Assembly (NCBI GenBank): GCA_014584395.1
Contig: JACTMY010000004.1
Location: forward strand, 62,001-126,000
Source of the DNA: Planctomycetota bacterium
GTDB lineage: Bacteria > Planctomycetota > Planctomycetia > Gemmatales > HRBIN36
DNA: 64,000 nucleotides
Reading direction: 5' to 3'
The position numbers and the translations under genes are program-made. Every line of letters begins with the position of its first letter. The stretch's first letter is position 1. Under the pieces are notes generated by a model. It made no database searches and had not been told where the DNA came from. It saw only the letters and a list, made by a program, of their open reading frames with translations. Positions 45,169 to 55,970 of the stretch are shown one piece after another.

Positions 45169-47511
45169 TTGAACCGTTGGCTTGGCTTGACGATTTTGCT
45201 GCTCATTCCCTGGACGTGGGTCGCGGGAGAGGATGATCCCCCGCCTTCTCTGCCGCCCGCCGCGCAGCAGAAGGTCGATTTTCGCAAGGACATCCAACCC
45301 ATTTTGGAGAAAAGCTGCCTGTCATGCCATTCGCAGGGGAATCATCGCGGCGGCCTCTCCTTGGAATCACGGGCGGACTTGCTCGAGGGCGGTGAGTCCG
45401 GGGCCGTGGTGGTCCTGGGGCAAAGCGATCAAAGTTTGCTAATCCAATTGGTGGCTGGCCATGAACCCGAACGTCCCATGCCCGCCAAGGGCGATCGTCT
45501 GTCGGCCCATCAGATCGGCCTCTTGCGGGCCTGGATTGATCAAGGGTTGGCCTGGCCCAGCGACGTCGTGTTTGGCTTTCCCCGCGCTCCCGTTCGCTTG
45601 CAGCAACCCGCCTTGCCCGAAGGCGGCGCCGATCATCCGATCGACCGCTGGCTCCACGCCTATTTGCGGCAGAAGAACGTGCCGCCTCCCGCTGTGGTGT
45701 CGGATGCGGCCTTCGCTCGGCGGGTCTACTTGGACCTCATCGGCTTGCTGCCCGAGCCATCGGTGCTTCAACGGTTCATCGCGGACCAGGCTCCAGACAA
45801 GCGCGCCAGGCTCGTCGAAGCCTTGCTGGCCAGACACGAGGATTACGCCGACCATTGGCTGACCTTCTGGAACGACCATCTCCGCAACGCCTACCGCGGC
45901 ACGGGCTTCATCGATGGCGGACGCAAGACGATCACGAATTGGCTGCATCGGTCCCTGGCGGAGAACAAACCCTATGATCGCCTGGTGCGGGAATTGGTGT
46001 TTCCCACGCCGGAATCGGAAGGGTTCATCAAGGGTTTTGTCTGGCGCGGCGTGGTGAACGCCAGCCAGTCGACGCCGATCCAGGCCGCTCAGAATGTGGC
46101 CCAAGTTTTTCTGGGCACGAACCTCAAATGTGCCAGTTGCCATGATAGTTTCGTCAATCACTGGCGGCTCAAGGATGCCTACGCCCTGGCCAGCGTGTTC
46201 ACGGAGCAGCCCCTGGAGATCCACCGCTGCGACAAGCCCACGGGCAAATCCGCCGGCATTGGCTTCATCTACCCCGAACTGGGTCAGCTTGACGCCAAAC
46301 TCACACAGCGGGAGCGGCAGCGGCAGTTAGCGGACTTGATCACCAAAGCGGAAAATGGCCGGTTTGCTCGGACCATGGTCAATCGGCTGTGGGCGCAGTT
46401 GCTGGGCCGTGGCTTGGTGGACCATGTGGATGATCTCGATCAACCTGCTTGGCATCCAGAGTTGCTGGATTGGCTGGCCGCGGATTTCATCGCGCATGGC
46501 TACGACCTCAAGCACACGCTGCGGTTGATCTGCACCTCGCAGGCATACCAATGGCCTGCCGTCCCGATGCAGGACGGGGGCAGCAGCTCGAAGACCGCAA
46601 TCGTCTTTACGGGACCGACCGTTCGCCGGCTCACGGCGGAGCAATTCCTCGACGGTCTGGCGACGCTCACCGGCGTCTGGCCGACCCGGCCCGCCGCCGT
46701 GCTTCCGAACGCCATGAAGCTGCTCTTCGAATCCCCGGTGATGCGCGATGGCAGCTTGCCCATCGACGTCGACATCAGCGACGCCGAGGTATTGCGGCTG
46801 CACGTTCGCGACGGCGGCAATGGGCAGCATTTCGATTGGGCCAATTGGGGCGAAGTCCGGCTCGCCGGGCCGCAAGGCACCTTGAAACTCACGGAATTGG
46901 ACTGGCTGTCCGCCACGACCGGACATGGCAAGGTCGAGCGGAACGTCAACGTCAATCAGGAGCCGCTGCGGATCGGGGGCACGTTGATCGAATGGGGGCT
47001 GGGGACCCATGCCCGCTCGGAAATCGTTTATCGCTTGCCGCCGGGTTACACCCGCTTTCGCGCCACGGTCGGACCGGACACGGGGGCGGTCGAACGGAAA
47101 ACGCCGGTTTCGGTCCAATTTCAAGTGTTCGTCAGCCCGGAGCGATCGCTCTACGTGCGCTCCGTTTTTCTCCACGATGACGAACTCAGCCGGGCCATGG
47201 GGAGGCCGACCCGGGATCAAGTCGTGACCCGCAGGGAATCCCTGGCGACCCTGATCGAAGCGTTGGAACTGACCAACGGCAAAATCCTGGATCAACAACT
47301 ACGGGCGGGCGCGGCAAAACTGTTGGACCGTTTCCAGGGCGATGGTTCGGCCATCCTGGACCATCTTTATCAGACGGCCCTGGGGCGAACGGCGACGGAA
47401 GACGAACGCACGATCGCCATGACCTTGATAGGCACGCCGGCCCAAGCTCAAGGGGTCGCCGACTTTCTCTGGACGCTGTTGATGTTGCCTGAGTATCAAT
47501 TGATCGATTAA
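45169..47511 (+). CDS. PSD1-type DUF1549/DUF1553 cytochrome-like protein with NPCBM-like insertion
   Basis: A secreted 780-aa planctomycete protein. After a signal peptide there is a c-type heme motif (KSCLSCHSQGNHRGGL) in the PSCyt1-type domain. DUF1549 follows (FARRVYLDLIGLLPEPSVL), then DUF1553 (RFARTMVNRLWAQLLGRGLVD, and LTNGKILDQQL near the end). Between two parts of DUF1553, about residues 525-660, an extra beta-rich segment has GGTLIEWGLGTHARSEIVYR and FRATVGPDTG, the NPCBM pattern for carbohydrate binding. The start is TTG 45169 behind GGAGG. The DUF1501 gene overlaps its stop by one base (TAATG), the usual pairing. Confidence 0.92.
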   Translation: MNRWLGLTILLLIPWTWVAGEDDPPPSLPPAAQQKVDFRKDIQPILEKSCLSCHSQGNHRGGLSLESRADLLEGGESGAVVVLGQSDQSLLIQLVAGHEPERPMPAKGDRLSAHQIGLLRAWIDQGLAWPSDVVFGFPRAPVRLQQPALPEGGADHPIDRWLHAYLRQKNVPPPAVVSDAAFARRVYLDLIGLLPEPSVLQRFIADQAPDKRARLVEALLARHEDYADHWLTFWNDHLRNAYRGTGFIDGGRKTITNWLHRSLAENKPYDRLVRELVFPTPESEGFIKGFVWRGVVNASQSTPIQAAQNVAQVFLGTNLKCASCHDSFVNHWRLKDAYALASVFTEQPLEIHRCDKPTGKSAGIGFIYPELGQLDAKLTQRERQRQLADLITKAENGRFARTMVNRLWAQLLGRGLVDHVDDLDQPAWHPELLDWLAADFIAHGYDLKHTLRLICTSQAYQWPAVPMQDGGSSSKTAIVFTGPTVRRLTAEQFLDGLATLTGVWPTRPAAVLPNAMKLLFESPVMRDGSLPIDVDISDAEVLRLHVRDGGNGQHFDWANWGEVRLAGPQGTLKLTELDWLSATTGHGKVERNVNVNQEPLRIGGTLIEWGLGTHARSEIVYRLPPGYTRFRATVGPDTGAVERKTPVSVQFQVFVSPERSLYVRSVFLHDDELSRAMGRPTRDQVVTRRESLATLIEALELTNGKILDQQLRAGAAKLLDRFQGDGSAILDHLYQTALGRTATEDERTIAMTLIGTPAQAQGVADFLWTLLMLPEYQLID

Positions 47512-48977
47512 TGGGAAACCCACCGATGGCACACAAGAGTCGGCTCTCTGCATCCCTGACGCGCCGCGAGGTTTTGCAAGCGGCGGCCGTCGGTTCAATC
47601 GCGGCTTTGACCGGTCCTTTGTGGGCAGTCCCCAAGGAGCCGGAGCCGCCCCGGCTGTTGCCGCGCCGGTCCGCCGATGCGGTCATCCTGCTCTGGATGG
47701 CGGGAGGCATGTCCCATGTCGAGACGTTCGACCCCAAGCGATATCAACCCTTTGCGCCGGGACTCAAGACGGCAGACATGTTGTGCACGTTCCCGGCCAT
47801 CAACACTTCGGTGGATGATCTGCAAATCTCCGAAGGACTGGAGAACATTGCCAAGGTGATGGATCGGGCCACGCTTATTCGCTCGCTTGTCCTCCCCGAT
47901 CTGGGCTTCATCCTGCACACGCGGCATCAATATCACTGGCACACGGGCTATGAGCCGCCCCAATCCGTGGCTGCGCCCCATTTGGGATCTTGGATGGCCC
48001 AAGCCCTCGGACCGCGCGACCCGGCCATGCCGCCGTTCATCGATATCGGCCAATCCTATGAGGGCAATGGCGAGGCGGAGGAATTGAAAGCGTTTCAAAC
48101 CGCGGGCTTCCTGGGCAGCGAGTTTGGGCCGTTTCGCATCCCCGACCCGCGCACCGCCGTGGAAGCAGTCCGCCCGCCCAAGGGCATGGACGCACAGCGG
48201 TTTAAAAACCGGTACGACGCCTGGCAGCGGCTTGCCCAGGCCAGTCCCAAGAGCAGCCAGCCAAAGGAGAAGCAAAAAGAAGCCTTGGAGCAGTCGCTGG
48301 ATCGGGCCTATCGGCTCATGAACTCGCCCGCCGCCAAGGCCTTTGACTTGCATCTCGAGCCACAGCCTTCCTTTGACGTTTACAACACCGGCAAGTTCGG
48401 ATTGGGATGTCTGCTGGCGCGGCGAGCCGTCGAGGCAGGGGCCCGGTTCGTGGAAGTCAGCACCGAGTACATTCCTTTCCTGGGCTGGGATACCCACGAA
48501 AATGGCCATACCCGGCTTGTGGATATGAAGAAACAGATCGACCGCCCAATCGCGCAGCTCATCCTCGACCTCGAGAAGCGCGGCCTGCTCGACCGCACGC
48601 TGGTGGTCCTCGCCAGCGAGTTCAGCCGCGACGCCCTGACCGAAGGCAAGCCCGGCAAACCGGTCAAGGATCAGGCCGCGCAGCCCGACGTGATCACCGA
48701 CCTCAAGCATTTCGGCATGCATCGTCATTTCACGGCGGCCAGCAGCGTCGTCCTTTGGGGGGGCGGCGCCAAACCAGGATTCGTTTACGGCCGAACGGCT
48801 GACGAAAGACCTTTGGCCGTCGTGGAAAACCCCATGACCGTCACCGAACTGCATAGCACGATTTATCACGCCATGGGCATTCCGCCGACATATCACGCCG
48901 TGACGGAAAAGCGTCCCTTTTACGTAACCCCAGATGGCAAGGGCAAGGCCGTGCTCGACGTCTTGCAGCAAGGCTGA
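47511..48977 (+). CDS. DUF1501 (sulfatase-like) Tat-exported protein
   Basis: The usual partner of DUF1549/DUF1553 proteins, 488 aa, alkaline-phosphatase superfamily. It starts with a Tat-like signal (SLTRREVLQAAAVGSIAALT). The metal-site-like block AVILLWMAGGMSHVETFDPK and the later WDTHENGH and VVLASEFSRDA segments are family hallmarks. The ATG at 47511 overlaps the upstream TAA; an ATG at 47526 is an alternative. The pair probably acts on the outside of the cell on a complex polymer; in this phylum they are very numerous. Confidence 0.93.
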   Translation: MGNPPMAHKSRLSASLTRREVLQAAAVGSIAALTGPLWAVPKEPEPPRLLPRRSADAVILLWMAGGMSHVETFDPKRYQPFAPGLKTADMLCTFPAINTSVDDLQISEGLENIAKVMDRATLIRSLVLPDLGFILHTRHQYHWHTGYEPPQSVAAPHLGSWMAQALGPRDPAMPPFIDIGQSYEGNGEAEELKAFQTAGFLGSEFGPFRIPDPRTAVEAVRPPKGMDAQRFKNRYDAWQRLAQASPKSSQPKEKQKEALEQSLDRAYRLMNSPAAKAFDLHLEPQPSFDVYNTGKFGLGCLLARRAVEAGARFVEVSTEYIPFLGWDTHENGHTRLVDMKKQIDRPIAQLILDLEKRGLLDRTLVVLASEFSRDALTEGKPGKPVKDQAAQPDVITDLKHFGMHRHFTAASSVVLWGGGAKPGFVYGRTADERPLAVVENPMTVTELHSTIYHAMGIPPTYHAVTEKRPFYVTPDGKGKAVLDVLQQG

Positions 48978-49155
48978 TCCGGTCACGCTGAGCGCCAACG
49001 ACCAATCATCCTGAGCCCACACTCCATGACGGGCCGTATTCGACTCGTCTTGCCTCGTTTCACCAGGTTGTTACAATCCAGCCGCCCCGCCATCTGCATG
49101 ATGCGGTCACGATGGCGACAAGGAATGCATCGCCGTGCGATCATGGAGGTGGAGA

Positions 49156-51408
49156 ATGCGACGAGGGACGATTCGAATCGCGGCTGGCGCGTTGTGCTTG
49201 ATGGGCCTGGGGTCGACTTTGATCAGCGGGCGGGATCAGGAAGTGCGCCAGGATCGTCATCTCGAAACCTATTCGATCATCCAACCCAAGCCGCTTCCAC
49301 TCGAGCGACAACAGCATTATCAAGCCCTGCGCAAATTCGCCCTGGGCCGCACGCTGGAGCATCAGCGTCAATGGGCCGAGGCCATGAAAGCCTATGAAGA
49401 GGCACTAAAGGAAGATCCCAAGGCTGTAGCCGTGCTGAAGGCCATGATTCCTCTCAGCTATCGGCTGGACCGTGAAGCCTTCGCCATGGAGTGTTGCCGA
49501 AAGGCGCTGGAGCTGGATCCCGATGATTATGAATTGGCTTTTCGGTACGGTCAAGAATTGCGCGAGAAAGGCAAGAATGGGGATGCCCTTGCCGTGCTGC
49601 AAAAGGCCGTGAACGTGCCCGCCGCCAAGGGTCGGCCCGCGGTGTATGCCCAGATGCTTTACAGCTTGGCCCAGTTGCAGGAAGAGTTGAATCAGCCGGC
49701 CGCCGCGGCTTCGACCTATGCCCAGGTCGCAGCGCTGTTGGAACAGCCTGAATTAATCCTCGCCGACCCCGCATCCGTGGATCGCAAGCAGATCATCGAA
49801 GAAGCGGCCCGAACGTACGAACGACTGGGGCAGGTTCGTCTCCGAGCCGGGCAGTACAAGGAAGCGCTAGCTGCGTTTCAAACGGCGCGTGATAAGGCTC
49901 CGGAACGAGCAGCCGCCATGCTCTTGCGCATGGCCGAGGTCTATCAGGCATCGCAACAGCTTGACCAGGCCCTTCATTATTTGCGGCTCTATTTGCGTTC
50001 GCAGCCCATGGGTGTGGATGCCTATGACAAGCTTGTGGAATTGCTGAGTCAAATGAACCGGGAGGAGGAGATTCTTCCGGAATTGGAGCAGGCCATCGCC
50101 AGGGATTCCTTCAACCAGCCCCTTAAACAACTTTATGCTCGCCAGCTCATCGCACGCGGGAAGTTGGCCCAGGCGGAGCCGCTGCTCACGCACATGATGC
50201 AGGAAAGCCCCACGGAAGCCGTTTACCGCATTCTGGCGGATTTATTCGTGCAGCAATCCCGATGGCAGGAATTGTTGCAGCGCTTCGACAACGACGCGGC
50301 CGCAGTGGAGCGAGCTTCACTGGCGCGGCTGCAATTGGAGGTCATTTCCAAGGACCGCGTCATGGTCCATGGCCTGGCCCTGGCTGCCGTGAAACAACTG
50401 TCGCAAGGCAAATCCCTGGCCGCACGCACTCGGCAACTCCTGGCCGTGCTCAGCCGGCAGGCCAAGCTCCATGAACTATCCGAACCGCTCTACCGCAGCT
50501 TGCTGCAAGATGAACCCCAGTCGGCGGAGGTTTATCTGGAATTGATCCGCCTGCTCTCCGAGACCGAGCAGTATGAAAAAGTCCTCGGTATCTGCCGCGA
50601 CGCACTGGCACAAAAGACGGAGGTGCCCGCGCATGTCTTTCAACTGGAGATGGCCCGCGCCTATTCCATGGTGGGCGATTTTCAGACGGCGATCGATCTC
50701 AATCGGCAAGTCATTAGCCAAACGGCGGCCCGGTCTCGGGAACAGGACCAGGCCAACGTCACTTTGCTCTTGCTGCATTATCGCGCGGGGCAATTCAAAG
50801 AAGCGGTGCAATGGGGCGAGGACCTGCTCAAGGAACGGGAGGAACCTGCGCTGCAGCGGCCCATTCGCCATCTGCTCAGCGGCGCCTACGCCGCGATGAA
50901 GGAGTATGACGAGGCCCAAAAACATTTGGAGCATTTGTTTGCGATTGATCCGGAAGACCACATCCTCTGCAACGATCTGGGATATCTCTGGGCCGAACAG
51001 GGTAACAATTTGGAGCAAGCGGAGAAGCTGATTCGCAAGGCGATTGAATTGGATCGGGCCGAGCGCCAACGGCATCGTTCGCCCCTGGACAAGCCCGGAC
51101 CGCTGCCCGATCATGGGGCGTATCTGGACAGCCTGGGATGGGTTTTATTCAAACAGGGTAAAGTCCAGGAAGCCCTCGCCCTCTTGCAGCAAGCCGCGGC
51201 GGCGCCCGATGGCGACGACCCCGCCATTCACGCCCATCTGGCGGAAGTGCTGGAAGTTCGGGGCGACGTCCACCGCGCCTATCAACATTGGCAAAAAGCC
51301 CAAGCCTTGTATCTCACGCCCAAATATCGGGGTTTTCAGACGCGGCGGACCGAAGTGGAAGCTCACCTGCGCCGCCTCGAAATCCTTCGCGCCTCTGGCA
51401 ATCGCTAG
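49156..51408 (+). CDS. Secreted TPR-repeat protein, 750 aa
   Basis: A large TPR scaffold. The N-terminal hydrophobic stretch (IAAGALCLMGLGSTL) suggests export. TPR units are visible across the length, for example WAEAMKAYEEALKEDPKAVA and AFAMECCRKALELDPDDYEL at residues 85-135, GQYKEALAAFQTARDKAPE, and a C-terminal EQAEKLIRKAIELDRAERQ with LDSLGWVLFKQGKVQEALAL. I chose the ATG at 49156 because GGAGGTGGAGA lies upstream; the GTG at 49135 is weaker. Partner unknown. It precedes yebC by 139 bases. Confidence 0.88.
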   Translation: MRRGTIRIAAGALCLMGLGSTLISGRDQEVRQDRHLETYSIIQPKPLPLERQQHYQALRKFALGRTLEHQRQWAEAMKAYEEALKEDPKAVAVLKAMIPLSYRLDREAFAMECCRKALELDPDDYELAFRYGQELREKGKNGDALAVLQKAVNVPAAKGRPAVYAQMLYSLAQLQEELNQPAAAASTYAQVAALLEQPELILADPASVDRKQIIEEAARTYERLGQVRLRAGQYKEALAAFQTARDKAPERAAAMLLRMAEVYQASQQLDQALHYLRLYLRSQPMGVDAYDKLVELLSQMNREEEILPELEQAIARDSFNQPLKQLYARQLIARGKLAQAEPLLTHMMQESPTEAVYRILADLFVQQSRWQELLQRFDNDAAAVERASLARLQLEVISKDRVMVHGLALAAVKQLSQGKSLAARTRQLLAVLSRQAKLHELSEPLYRSLLQDEPQSAEVYLELIRLLSETEQYEKVLGICRDALAQKTEVPAHVFQLEMARAYSMVGDFQTAIDLNRQVISQTAARSREQDQANVTLLLLHYRAGQFKEAVQWGEDLLKEREEPALQRPIRHLLSGAYAAMKEYDEAQKHLEHLFAIDPEDHILCNDLGYLWAEQGNNLEQAEKLIRKAIELDRAERQRHRSPLDKPGPLPDHGAYLDSLGWVLFKQGKVQEALALLQQAAAAPDGDDPAIHAHLAEVLEVRGDVHRAYQHWQKAQALYLTPKYRGFQTRRTEVEAHLRRLEILRASGNR

Positions 51409-51547
51409 CGAAGAAAGTATCGTAAATAGGAGGAGCGGTGCGCGGCGGCTAAGGCCCTGCGAAACGTCTCCTGCATTGCCCGAGGTCAACAAGTTCCATC
51501 GCAGCGCCCCTGGCAGGGGTTGCCTTTCTTGGAAGCGCGAGGTCTTT

Positions 51548-52303
51548 ATGGCTGGCCACTCTCACTGGGCCAACATCCAACGAAGCAAGGGGGTTGCCGA
51601 TGCCAAGCGCGGCAAACTCTTCAGCAAGCTGAGCCGCTACATCCTCATTGCGGCCCGCAACGGCGGCGGCGATCCGGACGCCAATTTGAAACTGCGCTAT
51701 GCCATCGACAAGGCCCGGGCGGCCAGCATGCCCAAGGACAATATCGAACGGGCCATCAAGAAGGGCACGGGCGAGCTGGAAAGCGAAATCCTGGAAGAAT
51801 TGGTCTACGAGGGCTATGGGCCGGGGGGCGTGGCGATCCTGGTGGACATCACCACGGACAATCGCAATCGCACCAACGGCGAGGTCCGAAAAATCTTCGA
51901 ACGGGGCGGCGGCAAAATGGCCAACCCCGGAGCCGTCGGCTGGATGTTCGACCGCAAGGGGCTGATCGTTCTCGACCGCGCCGCCATCGATGAAGACGCC
52001 CTGATGGAATTGGCCCTTGAAGCGGGCGCGGAGGACGTTCGGCCGTCGGAGAAGCAGTATGAAATCATCTGCGAGCCGACCGCTTTCAACGGCGTTCAGG
52101 AAGCCTTGTCCAAGAAGGGTTTGACGCCGCTTTCCGCGGAGCTGACACAGTTGGCCAAAACGCCCATGGACGTGCCTTTAGAGGACGCCAAGAAAGTCCT
52201 CAAACTCATGGAAATGCTGGACGATCACGATGACGTGCAGAACGTCTATTCCAATCTCAATCTGACGGACGAAGTCATCGCGGCGGCCAATGCCGCGGGC
52301 TGA
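51548..52303 (+). CDS. yebC: YebC/PmpR-family protein
   Basis: A 251-aa YebC-family protein: MAGHSHWANIQRSKGVADAK is the family start. The middle has EELVYEGYGPGGVAILVDI and the RKIFERGGGKMANPGAVGWMF block. Proteins of this family act as transcription regulators in some species and have been linked to translation at proline stretches in others. GAGG lies seven bases before the ATG. A frame continues upstream, but only as an overlap with the TPR gene's end. A strong terminator follows. Confidence 0.96.
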   Translation: MAGHSHWANIQRSKGVADAKRGKLFSKLSRYILIAARNGGGDPDANLKLRYAIDKARAASMPKDNIERAIKKGTGELESEILEELVYEGYGPGGVAILVDITTDNRNRTNGEVRKIFERGGGKMANPGAVGWMFDRKGLIVLDRAAIDEDALMELALEAGAEDVRPSEKQYEIICEPTAFNGVQEALSKKGLTPLSAELTQLAKTPMDVPLEDAKKVLKLMEMLDDHDDVQNVYSNLNLTDEVIAAANAAG

Positions 52304-52354
52304 TCCTTTCAGGCCGTGGCTTTGACCATGCCATCATGCTTGCCACAAATTGGA

Positions 52355-52383
52355 TGGCTCCGCAGCCCGCGGGGCCATTTTTT
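52355..52383 (+). terminator. Strong intrinsic terminator after yebC
   Basis: A 9-bp stem (TGGCTCCGC with GCGGGGCCA, one T-G wobble) with an AGCCC loop is followed by six T. Confidence 0.88.
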
Positions 52384-52469
52384 ATCGATGCTAGCCCGTG
52401 GAGCTTCATGGGCACGTCGATTATGATCGATGCAAGCAAGATCGTCACTGAGGGGGAGCCGGCACGGAC

Positions 52470-55325
52470 ATGAAAGGCACGATACGCTACGAAGACCTGG
52501 CCCAGGTTTTATTCGAGGAAGCGGGGGATGCGCTCTTTCTGTTCGACCCCGCCACGGGCGAATTACTCGATGCCAATCCCATGGCCGAACGCATGAGCGG
52601 CTTCAATAAGGCCGAGCTGCTCAAGATGCGCACGTCGGAATTGTGGCGGGCCGAGCAAGATGCCAGCCTCACCCAAATGGAAAATGCCTACCATCGCACT
52701 GGGATCTTTCACGGCAAGGATGGGTTCTTGCTGCGCACCAAGCAGGCGGATCATTGGATTCCCGTCAACCTCACGATCACGCGCTTGCATGTGAAACCGC
52801 GCACGTTGAGCCTGATCACGGCCCGGGACGTCCGAGCGCAGCGGGAGGCCTTCTCGAAGCTGAAGAAAGTGGAAGCGGAGCTGCGCCGGGTCCTTTCCTC
52901 GGTGGCGGATTGCTTGTGGTCCGCGAAAATTGGGCCGGATCGCCAATGGGTCTATCGCTATATCTCTCCGGTCATCGAAAAGATCACCGGTCATTCCTCC
53001 AGCCACTTCATTCGCAATCGGGACAATTGGGGAGCCATTCTGCATCCCGAAGACCGGCCGCGGTGGCAAGAGAATTCGAAAAAACTGGAAGGGGGGCAGC
53101 CCACCGAGGCGGAGTATCGCGTTTTGCGGCCCGACGGCAGCGCATGCTGGGTGCGTGAAACGGTCTTGATCAGCCGCGTGCCGGAAGCCTCGGCCCTCTT
53201 GCTCGATGGCGTCATCACCGACATCACCTTTCGCAAGCACGCCGAGCAGGAATTAAAATGGGCCAAGGAAGAAGCGGAACGGGCCAACCAGGCCAAGAGC
53301 GATTTTTTGGCGAACATGAGCCACGAAATCCGCACGCCCATGAACGGCATCATCGGCATGGCCGAACTGCTGCTCCAAACCGAACTCACGGACGAGCAGC
53401 ATGAATACGCCCAGATGATCGAGTACTCGGCTGAGTCGCTATTGACGCTCCTGAACGACGTCCTCGACTTTTCCAAGATCGAGGCCCGCAAGCTGGAGTT
53501 GGAGCAAATCCCCTTCTCGCTCAGGGACGCCTTGGCGGACGCAGTCAGTACGCTGGCCCTGCGGGCGCAAAAGAAAGGCCTGGAATTGGCTTGCCACGTC
53601 CGCGCGGACGTTCCCGATCACTACCTAGGCGATCCCAATCGGCTGCGCCAGGTCGTGATCAACCTCGTGGGCAACGCCATCAAGTTTACCCAGGTGGGCG
53701 AAATCGTGGTCCAATGCCGCCGTGCCGAACCAGGGGCCTTGCCTTTGGCCGAGCATGAAATCGGCTTGCATCTCACCATTCGCGACACGGGCATCGGCAT
53801 CCCGGAAGAGCAACTGAAGAGCATCTTCCAACCCTTCGCTCAGGTCGATTCCTCCACGACCCGCAAATATGGTGGCACGGGATTGGGCTTAGCCATTGTC
53901 ACGCAAATCGTCGAGCTGTTCGGCGGCCAGGCGTGGGCCAACAGCGTCATGGGCCAGGGCAGCGAATTTCACTTCTTGATCAAACTCAAGGCGCAGGAAG
54001 ATTCCCTGCCAGGAATGGCGGCCGCGGCCGAATTAGACAGCCTCAAGGAATTGCCGATTTTAGTCGTGGAAGATCACTCGGCCACAGGCGACGCTCTGTT
54101 GGACATGTTTTACCGATGGGGATGCGCGGCGCGGGTAGTCAGCCAAGTGGATCGCGCCTTGACCGAATTGCAATTGGCCTTGGAACGAGGTCAGCCCTAT
54201 CGCCTTTTGCTCATCGACGGCAAGCTGCAAGGCATGGATGGCTTCCAAGCCTTGGAGCGATTGCGCGAACAGATGACGACTCTGCCGCCCATTCTGATGA
54301 TGCTGCTGGGCATGCAACTGAAGCAAGATAGCCTGCGCTGCCGCGATTATCCCAACACCAGCTTCGTCACTAAACCCCTTCGCGAATCAGTTCTCCAAGA
54401 AGCCGTGCTGAGCATGCTAGCGCCGGAGGGAGACTCCAGAACGCCCGTTCGCTCCGAGGAGCAGCCCGAAGAGGATCGACCGCTGCGAAGCCTGGAGATT
54501 TTGCTGGCCGAGGATAACACCGTCAATCAGATGCTGGCGATGCGCATGCTCGAAAAGCGCGGCCACCGCGTCGCCCTGGCGACCAATGGCCAGGAAGCGG
54601 TCGCCATGGCCGCCCAGCGTCGATTCGATGTCATTCTCATGGACATGCAAATGCCCATCATCGACGGCTTCGAGGCCACGTCCCTGATTCGCCGCCGCGA
54701 ACAGGAGAATCAGCCGCGAACGCCCATCATCGCCTTGACCGCCCATGCCCTTGCCGGCTACCGCGAGCGCTGCCTGGCTGCTGGGATGGATGATTATCTC
54801 GTCAAGCCGTTTCGCCCCAAGGAACTGTTCCAGTTGTTCGAGAAATGGGTTCCCAGCGCGATCATCAAGAAACCTCCTGGGCCAGTCGAGAAAGCTCCCC
54901 CCATGGTGGAGTCATCGGTGCCGAAGGCGGACTCCCCCTTGGCTGATGTGGAAACGGTCGACCGCGAAGCGGCCTTTCAGCGCATCGACCACGATCATGG
55001 GATCATGAAGGACTTGATCGACGCCTATTTCCAGGATGCCCCCCGACTCATGGCGGATTTGCAAGCAGCCCTCGAAGCGGGCGATCTCAACCAAGCCCAT
55101 TTCCACGCCCACACCCTCAAGGGCTTGGTCGGCATCTTCGCCGCGCATCGCGCCTATGCCGCGGCCCTTGATATGGAGACCTTGACCAAGGAAAATCGAC
55201 TGGAGGAGGCGCGGAACATTTGGGATCGGCTCCAGCGAGAGATCCAGCAACTGGAACCCATTCTGCAACATTGGGCGCAAGCCGACGTCGAAGCTGGGCG
55301 CCATCTCCCGCATGGTGAACAATAA
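52470..55325 (+). CDS. Hybrid sensor histidine kinase: PAS-PAS-HisKA-HATPase-REC-REC-HPt
   Basis: A 951-aa multi-step phosphorelay kinase without a membrane segment, so it senses inside the cell. Two PAS-type sensor modules come first ([20 protein letters not shown], then [15 protein letters not shown]). The HisKA helix has [15 protein letters not shown] with the phosphorylated His285, followed by the ATPase N, G1 and G2 boxes ([30 protein letters not shown]). Receiver 1 keeps Asp583 (LLLIDGKLQ) but is less canonical; receiver 2 has Asp725 (VILMDMQMP). The HPt ends with AHTLKG around His881. The layout is BarA-like. The output target is not in the window. GGGGGAG lies upstream of the ATG. Confidence 0.95.
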   Translation: MKGTIRYEDLAQVLFEEAGDALFLFDPATGELLDANPMAERMSGFNKAELLKMRTSELWRAEQDASLTQMENAYHRTGIFHGKDGFLLRTKQADHWIPVNLTITRLHVKPRTLSLITARDVRAQREAFSKLKKVEAELRRVLSSVADCLWSAKIGPDRQWVYRYISPVIEKITGHSSSHFIRNRDNWGAILHPEDRPRWQENSKKLEGGQPTEAEYRVLRPDGSACWVRETVLISRVPEASALLLDGVITDITFRKHAEQELKWAKEEAERANQAKSDFLANMSHEIRTPMNGIIGMAELLLQTELTDEQHEYAQMIEYSAESLLTLLNDVLDFSKIEARKLELEQIPFSLRDALADAVSTLALRAQKKGLELACHVRADVPDHYLGDPNRLRQVVINLVGNAIKFTQVGEIVVQCRRAEPGALPLAEHEIGLHLTIRDTGIGIPEEQLKSIFQPFAQVDSSTTRKYGGTGLGLAIVTQIVELFGGQAWANSVMGQGSEFHFLIKLKAQEDSLPGMAAAAELDSLKELPILVVEDHSATGDALLDMFYRWGCAARVVSQVDRALTELQLALERGQPYRLLLIDGKLQGMDGFQALERLREQMTTLPPILMMLLGMQLKQDSLRCRDYPNTSFVTKPLRESVLQEAVLSMLAPEGDSRTPVRSEEQPEEDRPLRSLEILLAEDNTVNQMLAMRMLEKRGHRVALATNGQEAVAMAAQRRFDVILMDMQMPIIDGFEATSLIRRREQENQPRTPIIALTAHALAGYRERCLAAGMDDYLVKPFRPKELFQLFEKWVPSAIIKKPPGPVEKAPPMVESSVPKADSPLADVETVDREAAFQRIDHDHGIMKDLIDAYFQDAPRLMADLQAALEAGDLNQAHFHAHTLKGLVGIFAAHRAYAAALDMETLTKENRLEEARNIWDRLQREIQQLEPILQHWAQADVEAGRHLPHGEQ

Positions 55326-55360
55326 CGTTGCATCATTTCCTCGCACAAGGAGCATTGATC

Positions 55361-55954
55361 GTGGACTTGCATCCCGCCTTGCAGCGTCAAAACTATTTCA
55401 TCAAGGAACACGTGGGCATGTTTCGCGCCGCGAACCAGTACGACATCTATGACGCCGAGTCCGGCGAGGAACTGATGCATTGCCGCGAACCTCATTTAGG
55501 ATTTTTCACCAAGTGGCTGCGCTTCACAGACTATAAACGTATGACCCCATTTGACGTCCGGGTGACGACCCCCGATGGGGAGCCGATCTTGTGCGTGCAA
55601 AGGGGCATTGCCCTTTTCCTTTCTCAAGTCAAGGTTTTGAATGACCATCAGGAATGCGTGGGGGGATTCAAGCAAAAATTCTTCAGCATCGGCGGTGCGT
55701 TCCGCGTGCTGGATGATCGCGATCGGGATTTATGCGAACTGGTCGGCAAATGGACGAGTTGGGAATTCACCTTCAAACACGGCGACATTGAGTTGGCTCG
55801 CGTGAGCAAGAAATGGGTGGGATTAACCAAGGAACTCTTCACCACTGCCGACAATTATGTTTTGAGTATTTCCGAGGAACTCCCCCCCGACAATCCTTTG
55901 CGGATGCTCATCCTCGCCGCCGTGCTTTGCATCGACATGGTGCTGAAGGAATAA
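55361..55954 (+). CDS. Scramblase/LURP-one-like protein, 197 aa
   Basis: This protein resembles the phospholipid-scramblase/LURP-one (Tubby-like) fold: a start of FIKEHVGMFRAANQYDIYDAE, beta-strands such as PFDVRVTTPDGEPILCVQR and FFSIGGAFRVLDDRDRDL, and a closing helix NPLRMLILAAVLCIDMVLKE that is hydrophobic. Bacterial members are of unknown role. AAGGAG at 55347 is best placed for the GTG at 55361; TTG codons at 55328 and 55355 are alternatives. It starts 35 bases after the hybrid kinase on the same strand and may be co-transcribed. Confidence 0.72.
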   Translation: MDLHPALQRQNYFIKEHVGMFRAANQYDIYDAESGEELMHCREPHLGFFTKWLRFTDYKRMTPFDVRVTTPDGEPILCVQRGIALFLSQVKVLNDHQECVGGFKQKFFSIGGAFRVLDDRDRDLCELVGKWTSWEFTFKHGDIELARVSKKWVGLTKELFTTADNYVLSISEELPPDNPLRMLILAAVLCIDMVLKE

Positions 55955-55970
55955 TCCGGATTTGACCAGT

